A stretch of DNA of 64,000 bases from Liquidambar formosana (GCA_039720395.1 CM077826.1:26182430-26246429), one strand, 5' to 3'. Shown: positions 11,524 through 23,668, counted from the stretch's first letter. Notes: generated by a model from the sequence alone, not told the origin. Translations and numbers: made by a program.

Positions 11524-13279
11524 ATAAGAATAATTTAATGTCTCTGCCTTTCGTCATGACAATGGTTTTATCAATTCCTGTCTTTTACTCCGAAGAAAAA
11601 AATAAATAAAGTCAATATGAGCATGATAAAACAATTCAAAATGAATTACAAGATCAATTGGAAATCATATAAAATAAAAAGACAAAAGTGCTCTTCAAGT
11701 AACAAAAGGTTTTATTAACAATCAAAATTCGATAAATTAGAATCAAAACTCGTAGACATTTCTCTCATCAACAGGAGAACACAATGCAAAACAAAAGATT
11801 AAAAAATATTTTTAAAAAAGACATGATAATAGCCGGTAACAAAAGGGTTAAAAGGGCAAACATATCCATCACAGGTCAAAGCTGCAAGTCTTATTAGACT
11901 TAACCATACTTCAAGACAACACCTAGGAAATATTATGGGGTGAAAATGGGGTATCTAAAGACCGATCGATTGGGCAATACACAAAATGCCCAATAACAAA
12001 TAGGAAAAGTACATAAAGCCATCCTCATGCATGGACACTTAGATATCATGTAAAATAACACGTAACTATCTATCATATGCATCCAAAAGGAACCCTAAAT
12101 CATCACAAAGCTTGTCTAATGCCCATGCTAATAATGAATTAAGTGCTTAATACCTTAATTAAAAACTACAGGTGTTATAGGTTGGGATGGTAGAATGGAT
12201 TAGAGTTGAGGTTGATGGGAGTTTAATGCATCTTTACATGCTTTATCCTATGCTAGGAAGGAGACTTTTTGAGTGGAATGTGGGGTTTTATTCATAAAAG
12301 CTATTGAGCTCTAAGTTGGCAAGGGTCTTGAGGAGTGTTTTGGCTAGCAAATGATGGAATTCAAGTGCATAAATTACATAGAGTAGTGAGACCAAGGTGG
12401 ATGTTCATAGATGGATTTAAAATGGAAATGTGGGGTATTTATAGGGAAAATTTGAATTTGAGGTAAAATGGTAAAATGGAAGGGTAATTTGGGTTATAAA
12501 AGACACGAAAAGTATTGGGAAATTGATTTGAGAAGGAAATACCCCCATTTGCATGGATAAAATGGTCTAATAGGGCCAAAAAGACATTCTAGCTAGGGTT
12601 TAATCCATGCCTACCTAGTAGGCGTGAATATGTTTTACCCACTACAACATGCAATTCACTCGCAAGTAAATCCTACACGTAGTGCAATTCACCATGCCTA
12701 CTATGTAGGAGTGGATAACCTTTTTATTTTATCAGCAATTATTTGTTTAAAAATTTGTGATTTCTAGGGTTGTGTGCCCTTACTTGATTAGGTGGGATAG
12801 TGTGCACAATACACCCTCCCTAATAGTCTAATCGCTTGGTTTTGATTCAAGGGGTTTTAGTAGTCAATTTCGAATGAGAATTGAAAATTAGGTTTCCCAA
12901 ACTCGGTTTAGGGCCTAAGGTGTGTGGTGATGCCTTTTGAGACTTAATAAAACTTAAAACAAGGACCTCCTCCCTCAAAGGGGTACACGTGCCATCAAGA
13001 CCATGGGGTAGAGGCTAAGTTCTGCTAGGCATTTTAAAGTTGTGAAAGACAAATGCATTATTTTCCTTTGGGATCCAGGAAGATGGGCCATTTCTGCATC
13101 AACTTTTCAAAAAAAAGACAAAAATGCCCTTTGAGTCTTAAAAGACTCCAAGGTGGCTCAAATCACATCAAAATTTCCAAATATGCCTAATTTGCTTTTC
13201 AAGTCTCAAATGACTCAAAAGTAGTCTATTTCCACTTAAACTTTCACAAAGTAATCAAAATACTCTTCGAACCAAATCA
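11524..13279. other. Non-coding stretch, nothing recognised
   Basis: AT-rich sequence with no open frame or motif that I recognise. The tone (short AAAATGGTAAAATGG runs, CTAGTAGGCGTG) suggests old retroelement sequence, but no terminus could be placed. Confidence 0.3.
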
Positions 13280-13520
13280 CTCGCACTGTGTTTGGTTGGG
13301 GGGATGGAAAGGGGGAAGGAAAGGAAAGGGGAAAGGAAAGAAGAAAGGAATAGAAAACCCATCCCTAGGGAAAAGAAATCTTCTTTCCTTCCTATTGTTT
13401 GGTAGGGAGGATGGAAAGGGGTTTTCTTTCCTCCATCATTGTTTAGTAGGAAGGAAGATGAAGAGGAAGGGATAAAAGTTAAAAGAGGTATTTTACCATA
13501 TTACCCTCAAAGTAAATAAT
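13278..13520. repeat. Purine-rich dispersed repeat opening with TGTTTGGTTGG
   Basis: Starts GTGTTTGGTTGGGGGGATGG and continues as an A/G-rich block with internal reiteration of GTTTGGTAGGGAGGATGG. A related copy in opposite orientation lies at 22,616-22,810. Such elements are common in plant genomes; terminal repeats were not resolved. Confidence 0.5.
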
Positions 13521-14339
13521 TTTTTTTTTTTTGGCCAGTTGGTTTTTTTTTTCTTTCTTTTTTTTTAAAAAAAATTATTTAACTCTCAAACAAATGAATG
13601 CAATTTTTATAAACTTCTGTCCTACCCCATTTTTGCACCACCTTTACTAAGGTTTATCATCTCATGTAGGTTTTTTGTTTTATTTTTTAGTCTAGTCACT
13701 TGCATTAGGTTTTTAGAGTCTTAAGGATAATGCGTATGAATTTTGGTTCAATTCAGAGTTGATCTTGAGGGTTAATAAAAGCTTTTGTGACTTGAGGGGC
13801 AAAATCGTCTTTTAGATCACAAACTTTTCATTTAACCTTGAAATGATCTCCAAATTGTCAATTAGAGTTCATATTGGTGCATATGAGGTATTTATAGGTT
13901 CAATTTGGTGGATTAATGGATTAAGGTTAGAATGGCTCATAATAGTTCAAGTTGGTTAAAAGACCCATTTCAGGTTGGCTTAATATGGCTCACGATTACC
14001 AACCAAATCTCTTCAATTTGACTTTAATTAGTCTCCATTTTATCCCTAAAATTGTTTTGGAATGTTTAATTTTGGTTTGAAAAGCATTTGGTTCAATCCT
14101 ATGTGCATACCTAAGCTTTGCAATGGTAGTGCATAGCGGTTAACCGCCTTTGTAAAACCTAACCATGCACCTATGGTTAGTGGTTTTTGCCGTAAAATGT
14201 TTAAAAATGTATTTCTCATCAAAACACTATCGTTTTGGCTTTTATTTCATCAAAATCGGAGTTAATTTGACCTCTAAAACACTTCTTGAAAGAAAGAAGT
14301 CCAAAAAAAGGGAAAAACTGAAGACAGGCTTAGGTGACC

Positions 14340-14413
14340 ACCAAAGCCTGGGCGGCTAGCCGCCTGGGCCTAGGTGGCTAGCCGCCCAGCCCCAAGTGGT
14401 CACTCGAGACCAC
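14340..14413. repeat. Reiterated GGCGGCTAGCCGCC-type segment in the solo LTR
   Basis: Two closely spaced GC-rich units (GGCGGCTAGCCGCCTGGG and GGTGGCTAGCCGCCCAG) with strong self-complementarity, flanked by GACCAC/GTGGTC words. It stands out from the AT-rich surroundings. Confidence 0.7.
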
Positions 14414-14595
14414 TTCACTATTTTTGCTAAAGTAGAACTCTCTTCCTATTTTGACGGAGTTGGACTCTTTTGGACGAATTTCCTTCTTATGTTTTGGTAA
14501 CTTTGAGTTCCTTGAGCCCCAAGGGAGTCTATAACAACCCTTGAATTAATTTTTAGAGTTTTAATCCTAAGCATTGATTTATCACACCTAAACCC

Positions 14596-14604
14596 TATAA
14601 ATAC
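14596..14604 (+). promoter_or_regulatory. TATA box of the gypsy solo LTR
   Basis: TATAAATAC, preceded by AAACCC and followed about 50 bp later by an AGAGAGAG-rich leader. The usual layout of a plant LTR promoter. Confidence 0.5.
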
Positions 14605-16171
14605 CCCACTATGTTTCAACATTAGGGGAGCGACTTTTTATGCATTAAACCTAAGTTCTAAGAGAGAGTAAGAGAAAAGTTCTAAAAGAGAGTTGAAGTT
14701 CTTGCTGGAGGCTTGAAGAGGGTTGTCTCAAGTTGTTCACAAGAGAAGGAGAGAGTCTCTACAGCAACAAAGAAAGCTTAACTTAAGGTATGCTCTTTCC
14801 TTTCAATGCTGAAATTAGGGTTTTCTCTTAGGTTAGCTTTATTGCATGCAACTATTATAATTTTTATCATGGATTGATGTTTCTATTAGTTAATATATGT
14901 GATAATAATGATATCCATGATGATTTTTGCATGTTTTAAAGTTAATTCATAGGTTATAATGTATAGTTGTGAAATTAGGGTTTCATTATCCTTATTGGCT
15001 CTCTAGCTTATGCGAGTTTCATGTAGCATGTTTAGAGTAGGTTTTTTGAGTTGTTTTTCATCATAGTTGTTTAATATATTTCATTCATTGCAGAATCATG
15101 CCAGGTTGCATTCATATCAGTAGATTTCTAGGCTTTTGTGCATGTTAGTTAGAATATGGTATTAGGGTTGTATTAAGGTTTTTATTGGTCCATGATTAAT
15201 GTTGTTTACATGATTATTGGATGAGTTTAAGCTTTGATATAATTCTGTCCAGATTTTTATTTTATTGTTTTAGCATGATTTTGAGTACGTGTAAAGGTGC
15301 AAATAGGTGTGATAATTGCCTTATTGCAAATAAGGTTGTTATTGCCAATTTTGGTTATTGTTTGGAGATTATTGCACAAGGTAAGTAGGGTATGAAAGTA
15401 CCCTAACTCTCTTTCCTTATTCTTTCCCTTCTCCCTCCTGAGGTTATATTCCTAATATGGATTTATGGTCATTGTTAGAAGTTTCCTTATGAAATAAATT
15501 GCCTTTTATTAAAATTGTCAAGTTTTGGAATGTTACATTTTTATTAACATTGCCTTTTTATCTCAAAGTTTCCATCTTGTGGAAGTTGCCTTATTCCTAA
15601 CGTGGTTTATTTATTAAATTCTCCATCTTTTAAAATAAGAAAACTTAGGGTTTTTACCATAAGTCCATATTAGGTTATAACCCTATTCAATTCGAACTGC
15701 GTGGACTTTGATCCATGTACTTCCATACATAGTACGTAGGCGCTTTGAGGTTCAAGTCTGCCCTAGGATCTAAGTATCCTAGTTTTCTTTTTCTTTTCTT
15801 TATTTTATTTCTTTATTTTGAATGGATCAATGGATGAATGGATGAATATTTGCATGCTATCTTGTAATGATATTTATTGATTTTTGTATGAAAAGACTTT
15901 AATTAAGCCCAAATAAACTAAGAGACCGATTAGGGTGACATGGGTGCCTATAGACTTTGCCTAGAACCTTCTCATGTCATAACTTAGCCTTTAAATCCCT
16001 AGTTTATTTGGTTTCTAAAGACTAGATTTTACCTTTCCATTTTTAAACATGAAATTATTTAATTGTTTTTCTTAAAACAAAAAGGTTTTTAGGGTTTTCC
16101 TTGTTTCCTTAAAAAATAAGGTAGCGACTTCTTTTCAATCATATGGGCCACTTTTCGGGGTTCACAACTTC

Positions 16172-16777
16172 AAATCTTATTTAAAGACAAGTCACAAGCA
16201 AACTCAAAACCCATCTAAGTATGGATGGACATATTTGTGCCACCGACTCCTTTTTTTTTTTTTTTTTTCTTGTTACTATTGCATAAACTTGAACTGGGCC
16301 ACCACCAACCCAACTATAGCATGGGATGAATGACTTGCATAAGAAGGAAAGCACGTACAGTAAGGCATGGGATGAATGACTTGCATAAGAGGGCAAGTAC
16401 TTAAAATTGTCTAAAGTATGGATATTATCATCAAGGTAACATGAACCTTTCTGTGAAACCAATGAACGAAAAAGAAGGACAAGCAATGAAGCCAAGCTAC
16501 AACATTCATCCAAAGTCTTGTAGAGAAGCACTTCAATTAAATCTAAAGTTAAAGAGCCAATAAGGCAAAAAATAATAATAATAATAATAAAGCATTCATG
16601 AAAATGAGGCTGTTGTGGGGAATCCCTAGAAGGGACCATAGCCACCCATGCTGTGTCATAGGAAGAAACAAATAGCTCAACCTTGCTAAATTTCTCCTTG
16701 ATTGTTGTTATTGGCCCTTGGCCACTTTGCTATGCATAATGCATATGATTCAAACTAAGTAATTCTCCATATATTGC
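16172..16777. other. Non-coding stretch with a short direct repeat
   Basis: Contains two copies of GCATGGGATGAATGACTTGC (about 16,318 and 16,364), a T run at 16,251-16,270 and an AAT microsatellite at about 16,568-16,590. The open frame on the minus strand has no recognisable domain. Confidence 0.4.
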
Positions 16778-17043
16778 TTAACTAACCCTGATGTCAAAGC
16801 CCCCAATACATGTAATCATATTAAAAAATAAACATATAGTAATTCCTCTAGACATGAGCACAAAATAAGGTTGGAAATACCTACATAGCATGCCTACTGC
16901 CCGAACATATAACATTTGTCCTGACATAGGCGCAAAAAGATGAATGCAACACCAATGTATAACATCCCCCACATCCAAAAAGAACAAAAACCATTGCACA
17001 TGCCTAGCACTAAGTCCAAAAAGAACCATCAACCTTAGTTTTT

Positions 17044-17665
17044 TCAAGCATCCCTTGATTCATACATCATCTTCATCAATAATTCCAAACGATAGTCTAA
17101 TGGAACATCAAAAAAAGCTCTAACCTTTGGCTGACTCTTAATCATGAATAAGAATGCATCCAATTGAAGATGCTCTAGCAGTCCATTGTTCATTATCTCA
17201 CTAAATACTTTATCCTCAGAGTAACAACGCGGAGGACCTTTCTCTGCAATTGCAATTCCCTTCTTTGCAATTATATTTCCTTCTTTGATTGCATCTGCCA
17301 CACTAGCAATTTCACAATTGATGACTTCAATTTGTCTCTCCAACACATCTATCATTAGATCAACCTTATGTTTTTTGTCTTTTGAGGAGGTGCCACATTG
17401 AGAGTCCACTTGAGAAGATGTAGAAAGTGTACCAATAGGAGACATTGGCTCAAAGTTGAAATTATATCCATTAATTTCATCATAAGATCAATAGGGTTAA
17501 GCCTTTCCTCCACTGCCTATTAGCGAACTTTCTCCCTGGCACTAATTGCACCTTCACCAGTAGCTCTATCCTTTGCAAATAGATCCAACAACTTATTATA
17601 GTTGTAAATTTTAGTATGCCTCAATGTTGCAGTTGCTGAATTTGCCTGCATGTTTAAAAGATTGC

Positions 17666-17700
<35 letters not shown>

Positions 17701-18089
17701 TCATATAAATATAAAAAGGAATATAAAAAAATCAATGGAAAACCATATAGCATACTATATAGTACATAGTTATAAAATACCAGTATAAGCTCCTTCCACA
17801 CTTCATTCTCAACCTCAAACAATTATGTCTCTGGATTCCATACAAATCCACTCATGCCCTTGAAAAGTTCATAACATGCATTGAAGTTTTTTTTAAAAGT
17901 TTTCATACGATTTTTTACATGGTCCTTCAGAAATGGGAATTCTAATTTCTGAGTAAGTGCTTTCACAACATTATTATAGGCAGCTGTTGACCATGTCGTT
18001 AACCATGTCCCATTTAACCTATTTCCTTTCATTTGTTCCTCCAAAACAGCATCAAGTAAGACTTCATCCCAATATGTTAGCCATTTCAT
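17044..18089 (-). pseudogene. Myb/SANT-like (L10-interacting type) protein, PIF/Harbinger accessory ORF
   Basis: Minus-strand reading starts at 18,089 with a Myb_DNA-bind_3-like domain (MKWLTYWDEVLLDAVLEEQM, then VVKALTQKLEF, VKNRMKTFKKNF, GFVWNPET). An in-frame TAA near 17,823 interrupts WNPET and LFEVENEVWKELI, which otherwise read on without change of frame. A probable intron with a TA microsatellite follows (about 17,645-17,780), then ATLRHTKIYNYNKLLDLFAK. After a further break the C-terminal part (17,445-17,044) reads DVLERQIEVINCEIASVADA and ends QPKVRAFFDVPLDYRLELLM. The same architecture is seen in plant L10-interacting MYB-domain proteins, many of which are transposon-derived. The stop and breaks indicate a pseudogene. 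Confidence 0.78.
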
Positions 18090-19135
18090 AGAATTTGCCT
18101 TATTGTCAGTGCTCTCATTATTCTATGCTTTTTTACCCATTTCTCAAGTTGCATTTTAACAATATATATATATACACTTTTTAAATATGAGTCATTTAAC
18201 ATTGACATGCAAGAAAATAAGAAATAAAGCATCACTTATTACAAACAAAAGAGGAAAAATAAAGTAACACATTATGCTAAACATTACATGCATTCTAACA
18301 ACATAATAAGTGAATCACAACATATATTCTCACAAACAAAAAAAAAAAAAAAAAAGGTCATGGTCCATTAGAAGCATAATTAGCCCATATTCTAGCAACT
18401 ATAGCTTCCCTAATAATTGCTCATTGTCTAGTTTCATCACTATTATTATTCACACAATACTCTTCTTCCGTGCATGTCATTGTTCATTAACTCACGATCA
18501 ACTTCAACAATCAATCGTTCATCAGGATCAACACCCATTAGATAATTATGTAGAATACCACAAGCTAACACAATTTCAGTAATTGTATCAACTGAGTAAT
18601 GGGCTTCTATTCCACTAGCAATAATCGGAAATCATTTTTTAAGCTCTCTAAAAGCTCTCTCAATTACATTGCGGAAGGAAACATGTCGGTGATTAAATAT
18701 TTCTTAGGCATTTTCCGAAGCATGCGTTGAGTACTCTTTCAAGTGGTAATGAACACCTCTATATGGCGTAATGAGTCCACTCCTTAACATTTAACCCCCA
18801 TCCACCAGATAGTATTTGCCTATAAAATAAGAATTTTATAAATAAGAAGATATATTATATATATTCTCTTGTTTAAAACTAAAATGACCTCTAGGGATAT
18901 GTAGTTTATCTGCTCTAGTTAAAAAAATTTTTAGTATTCTTGAATCCGATGCAATCCCTTCCCATCCTGGTAAAATATATGTAAATTTCATGTCGAAGGA
19001 ACAAACTGCCAGGACATTTTGTGTTGGAAAGTTTTTCCTCCCTCAATATTGTGGTGCATCAAGTGCTAGTATTTTTATACGAATATGAGTCTCAGCAATT
19101 GTACCTACGTAATCCTGAAATATATAAACTCATTT

Positions 19136-19344
19136 TTTTTTTTTTTGCCACGCAACGAGGTGTCCGAACTGCCAGAGCCCGACTAATCCCCGCTCCTCAC
19201 GCGGGGCCACCGCCCCATGAGGTCGTTTAACGTCCAGGCTAATAGCCCTGACTGGTGGCTGGCCAAGAGAGATTGACTGGTTTCGAACCCAGGATGTCTG
19301 AGTTTACAGCTCACCCTTTTGCCGCCAGGCCAACTCTCGTTGGT
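19136..19344 (-). mobile_element. tRNA-derived SINE inserted in the Harbinger transposase
   Basis: About 209 bp on the minus strand, flanked by the perfect 20-bp duplication TGAAATATATAAACTCATTT at 19,116-19,135 and 19,345-19,364. The minus strand begins with an A-box-like GTTGGCCTGGCGG, followed by a perfect B box GGTTCGAAACC (19,289-19,279), and ends in an A-rich tail (the T run from about 19,132). The body is much more GC-rich than the host sequence. It has all marks of LINE-driven retroposition. Confidence 0.92.
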
Positions 19345-19360
19345 TGAAATATATAAACTC

Positions 19361-19388
19361 ATTTAATGCCTATATATAGGCATTAAAT
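19361..19388. repeat. Perfect 28-bp palindrome
   Basis: ATTTAATGCCTATA followed directly by its reverse complement, immediately beside the right-hand SINE target duplication (and overlapping its last four bases). Confidence 0.9.
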
Positions 19389-20040
19389 ATAGTTTTAAAA
19401 GATAGTTAAAGTAAAACTATGTTTACCTTAAAATATGGATAAAATCTACTATTATTGCGTATTTGGGGAAGGACCTCTAAACCAGTGGGTTGCTGTAGGA
19501 ATTACCCTTCTAAGGTGATTATAGCCCTTAAAATATTGTGGAAATGACAAACTTATAGTCTCACCAGATCATCGGAAAAAGAACTGTGACACATGATTCT
19601 TCACATTATATGCTAGTACATAAAGGAATATAGCTACTTGTTCCTTAACGAGAGCATTCCTATTATCATGAAGATGGCTAGTTCCTCGAAGTAACTCACA
19701 CAACCTTGCAAATGCATATGGTCCCATGTGTATTATGTGACGACATTTTTCATAAACTTGTGAATTCATTCATGAGTTGTTGTCGTACCCTTTCTCTTTC
19801 TCCACTATTATGGGTAAGTAGGTCGATCAACGTATTGAGGATGGTATACCACTCCAATCAAGTAAAGTGCATGAACCACATAGCAAATAAGTTAAACCAC
19901 AGCCATGTATCATCTTCGTTCCCAGCTATTCAAAAGCTGCAAAACAAATTCACCAGAATTCCCCTCATCTTCCTCTTCCAAAGTCCCTTCCCAATTTTCT
20001 TCCCAATCTCTTTCCCAACTAATTTCATATCCATGTATTA

Positions 20041-20937
20041 TCAACAAAAGGTTTAAACCTTTGATAGCATGACAAACACATATGTAACAAGCATGTCATA
20101 TATACATAAACAAGAAAATTCAGCAACTCCTATTTATTTTCATAAATGTACCCAATAACTATAAAACTAAGTTTAGATAGAATCATAAAAACATAGTTCT
20201 AGCAAATAATTAGAAATCAGAAAGTGAGGGACAAATAACCAAACAATAGATCTTAATATAGAAAAGGGGAAATCCAAAAGAAAAAAAAAATTCAAGAAGA
20301 AGAGGGTGCATTACATGGGTTAACAACAATTGCATAAAGCCTAAAATTACAACTATTCAAGAAAAAAATTAGGAACAAACTCCACAATTAGGGATAATGG
20401 TAAAACACCTCAAAATTTTCTAATACATAAATACCGGGAGTACAATAACATATATTTATCATCTAAAAAATTTGGTTCAAAATACTACACATGGAAAAAA
20501 TTTTATATCTCAGTCTGTTCACACTACAATGTATGGATAAAAAGCTATTCAGCTAGCATTTTAATACTAATAATAATAATTATAATAATACTAAAAGAAG
20601 AAGAAGAAGAAGAAGAAGATTGCATATACATGTCTATGATAGCTGGAAAATAGTAGAAGAGTTGTATACTAAAAAAGACATGGGAATCGAATTTTTTCAT
20701 TGTAACTTAGGGCTTTTGGCCTCGCTCACTAAATACTTCCCCTGAGATTTTGCTCCTATTTGTGATGATGACATTCATTTCTCTTAAATTTTTCTATTCA
20801 ATGTGATTAATTTGTTCATTCAATACTATACAAAATATTTGAACACCCAAATGAAAACTCCAGTGTCTTTAGTCCTCTTTTGGTTACATTGGAGGAGATT
20901 AGATTCCTAGACCTCCTAGGTTCTACCCACTCCCTTA

Positions 20938-20969
<32 letters not shown>

Positions 20970-22615
20970 ACACTAATTTCAGCTTAATCATGTCAGCCTT
21001 AATATTTAAAATTAATTCTGACTTTGTCCATGATTCACTAACTTTTTAATTTTTTTTCCCAACTATTAGCCATTGACAGCTTTCCATCAGTTGTATTTCT
21101 ACCAACTTTTGATAATAAACAAGAAGAAGGCCAAAATTCTATTCGTCCCAATATATTTAACATCAATTACTTATCATCCCTTTTACAGTTTTACATTCTG
21201 CCCTTCCAGTAATCCAACTCTATCCAATAGGTTAGACTCACGGCAGTAGACTATGAGGCTTGGAAGGAGGTGGACCTTCTTATTTCAATTCTATTCACGA
21301 TTTCAACATAATAATTGGCTATTTCTATAGCAATTAAAAAAAAAAAAAAAAAACCTTCATAAAGTAAACTTCATAACAGTCTGTAAACAAACTTAAGAGT
21401 GGGGGGGGGGGGGGGGGGAGAGAAAGAGATGTTGATACTTTTCCTTCACCCCATAGGAGAATAATTCTGTAGCCAAAACCACACCTAAGTTACACAAATG
21501 ATGGAGATGTTAACCAAAATCAACTTATTGTAAAAGTATCTTTCCCCCTTCACTAAGCTTTATTTAATGTAAGTCATGTGACCAACCTGGTTTCAGAACA
21601 CCCAGGATTCTTTATAAAATATTCTAGAATTTTTTTTTTTTTCCTAACTAGACTCATGTATAAAGGGTTTTGAGAAAGAAATTCTCATCAACATATTTCT
21701 TTTATTTGATAGAACCAAGGAACATGTAGCCCAGCCAAATCAAACCCATACTAATACAAAAAATAAAACCCAGATGGAGACCCCAAAAAGACAACCAACC
21801 AGAGACAGTTAAAGGGAAAACCAAAAACACTCACATATAACCAAACACTGCAGCAAAACAGGGCAAACAGATCACTAACCCAAAGATTTTCACGTTACCC
21901 CTCTCTTAACTCAACTATTTGTTAAAAAAATAAAAATAAAAGGAGAACTTTTCCCTTTCTACTCTCTCCCTCTGCATTTTTTTTTCCCCTATCCTTCTCC
22001 CTCTACGATAGCATTTTCTCCCTCAGTCCCTAGGGAGTTTTTCATGGTAATGATTTAGGCACCTATATGTTCGAGATGAATGAACTTATAAGGGCAAAAC
22101 TGCCGGTACAAAACTAGAGGTAAAGACATCCGATGAGTATAAGATTCAATTTTTGTGAAAATATTATACCTACAATTTGGAACGTGTAGTTAGGGTTTGT
22201 GAATGATATCATGGGTCATTTTTTTTTTTTTTTTCAAATCGGTCTTTCAAAAGGTAGAGGTAAAGTTTGCTAATCTCCCACCCCCATACAGAATCAAAGA
22301 TATATTTATTTTACAGAAAAAGAATAAAGGGTTTAATTCCATCAACAAGAAGAATCTCTCTTTTGCTTTCCACTTCCACTAATGTCTTCTCTTTAAACCC
22401 CAAAAAACACAGAAAAAATGACTTCATACTGATCTTGGTTTCTTGTGTGCATACCTGAGAGCTAAGAAAGTGGAGAGTGATGCCGACTAGGTTAGGGCAG
22501 AGAGTGATTTTGCCGGAGAAACATCCACTTTTCTGCCCGTTTTGCCAAAGAGATGTGAGCTACAGTTTGTCTTATAAAACCCATCCAAGGGTATTTTGGT
22601 CACTTTAATTTTTGG
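20041..22615. other. Non-coding stretch with microsatellites, nothing recognised
   Basis: AT-rich. Holds an AAT/AAG microsatellite (about 20,568-20,620), a CT run (20,940-20,970), an A run (21,336-21,353), an 18-base G run (21,401-21,418) and T runs. No gene or element terminus recognised. Confidence 0.4.
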
Positions 22616-22810
22616 TCCATATTTCCATCCACTTTTCCGCCCGTTTTTGGGCGGATTGAATTTGGTGAGTGGGGACGGAAAGTGGATCCATTAGGTTTAA
22701 CTTTCCCTCCTGCTTTCCCTCCAACTAAACAAGGGATTTTGAATCCTTTCCTCCCTTTTTCCTTCCTCCCCTTTCCTTCCCTCCCCTTTTCCGCCCAACA
22801 GAACACAGCA
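22616..22810 (-). repeat. Pyrimidine-rich dispersed repeat, inverted relative of 13,278-13,520
   Basis: The reverse complement opens TGTGTTCTGTTGGGCGGAAA and contains TTGTTTAGTTGGAGGGAAAG, parallel to the TGTTTGGTTGG blocks at 13.3 kb. It also carries GGGCGGAAAAG words near its far end. Confidence 0.5.
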
Positions 22811-23668
22811 TCAATATCAACTCCATTTTTTTCCAAAATACCTTTCAAAGCTCCGGATCAATTCAAATCAACTTCAATCTTTTTAGAACAACCAAAAAGC
22901 CATTAAGGATTCCTACGACTCCCTTAATCATCCCACCATCCAAAATAAATGTTCAACTTATATCTTTTTCAGAAAAAGCTACCCTCGAATTCCATAACTT
23001 AATATTAATATTATATAAATGCATTTTTCAAAATGGGAAATTTATTATAGTTTTGAACAATAAAGATAATGCCATTTTAGAATGTGGTAATTGTGGTTTA
23101 AGTCTTTAACTACATAGATGCATGAGATGCTAATACTTTTCTCTTCTTTAACCAAATCTCACTCATCAGTCATCATCCTTAAGTGAAACAGATCTTAGAA
23201 GTTGGTAACTAATGATGACTTCAAAATTCACTTTATTTTGATTGCTTAGGCTTTAGGAGACAATTATTTTAAACTAAAGCACCTTGAAAGATCGGACTAG
23301 ACCAGCAACAACTTGCTCAGTGAGTGCAAACACCACAAGATTTTTGGTGTAGTGACACTAAGCAATGTCCATTTGTCCATCATATGATGGAAGTATACTT
23401 CTGCACTATCAGAGAAGCAAAACCATGCTTTTATACCACTCCCAATAGCTCAGTTACTCGATGTGGGACAATGTCGAACCCAACACTATTTTTATTTTTA
23501 TTCTTTATTTTTTCTATTAATGTGGGTGAGATGAGAAGGAAGAAAAGTTACAAAATTGGGCAAAACTGGATAAAAGTGATGCAATAGAATATAAAATATT
23601 GTCATTCTTATACCCCAAAATCTATACAATTTTTAGAGACAGTGAAACCCCACTTACAAAAACACTCC
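22811..23668. other. Non-coding stretch with a GATGTGGGAC-type fragment
   Basis: No gene recognised. At about 23,455-23,500 it carries CTCGATGTGGGACAATG followed by AACCCAACAC, a word common at the end of short plant LTR repeats. Confidence 0.35.

Larger units (their letters stand above)
13618..16166 (+). mobile_element. Solo LTR of a Ty3/gypsy (Tat/Ogre-like) retrotransposon
   Basis: Starts TGTCCTACCCC and ends GGGGTTCACA (TG..CA termini) and is flanked by the 5-bp direct repeat ACTTC at 13,613-13,617 and 16,167-16,171. The 3' portion reads AGACCGATTAGGGTGACATG and later TAGCGACTTCTTTTC, similar to the ends of long LTRs of plant Tat-lineage elements. A TATA box (TATAAATAC, 14,596-14,604) is followed by an A/G-rich probable leader. 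No coding sequence lies inside. Best read as unequal recombination between two LTRs. Confidence 0.82.
18380..19980 (-). pseudogene. Harbinger DDE transposase (ALP1-like), broken
   Basis: Pieces on the minus strand in order: N-terminal YAFARLCELLRGTSHL, then NALVKEQVAIFLYVLAYNVK (19,769-19,569); FDMKFTYILPGWEGIASDSR (about 19,000-18,910); KYYLVDGG, then RSGLITPYRGVHYHLKEY (about 18,845-18,745); NVIERAF near 18,670; LACGILHNYLMGVDPDERL near 18,560-18,510. The PGWEGIASDSR and YYLVDGG motifs mark the catalytic core of DDE_Tnp_4. Stop codons after VDGG and after HASENA show loss of function. A SINE lies inside, between the N-terminal and core pieces. Confidence 0.82.
16778..20040 (-). mobile_element. 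PIF/Harbinger-type DNA transposon remnant
   Basis: On the minus strand a DDE_Tnp_4 (ALP1-like) transposase remnant (18.38-19.98 kb) is followed by a Myb/SANT-like accessory ORF remnant (17.04-18.09 kb). This pair defines PIF/Harbinger elements, in which the Myb-like protein helps the transposase enter the nucleus and bind the ends. Terminal inverted repeats and the TAA/TTA target duplication were not found, so the limits given are those of the coding remnants. Confidence 0.75.

Noticed and set aside
16181..16645. 154-aa minus-strand open frame
   Set aside because: Contains a poly-Lys from the T run and no recognisable domain or splice context.
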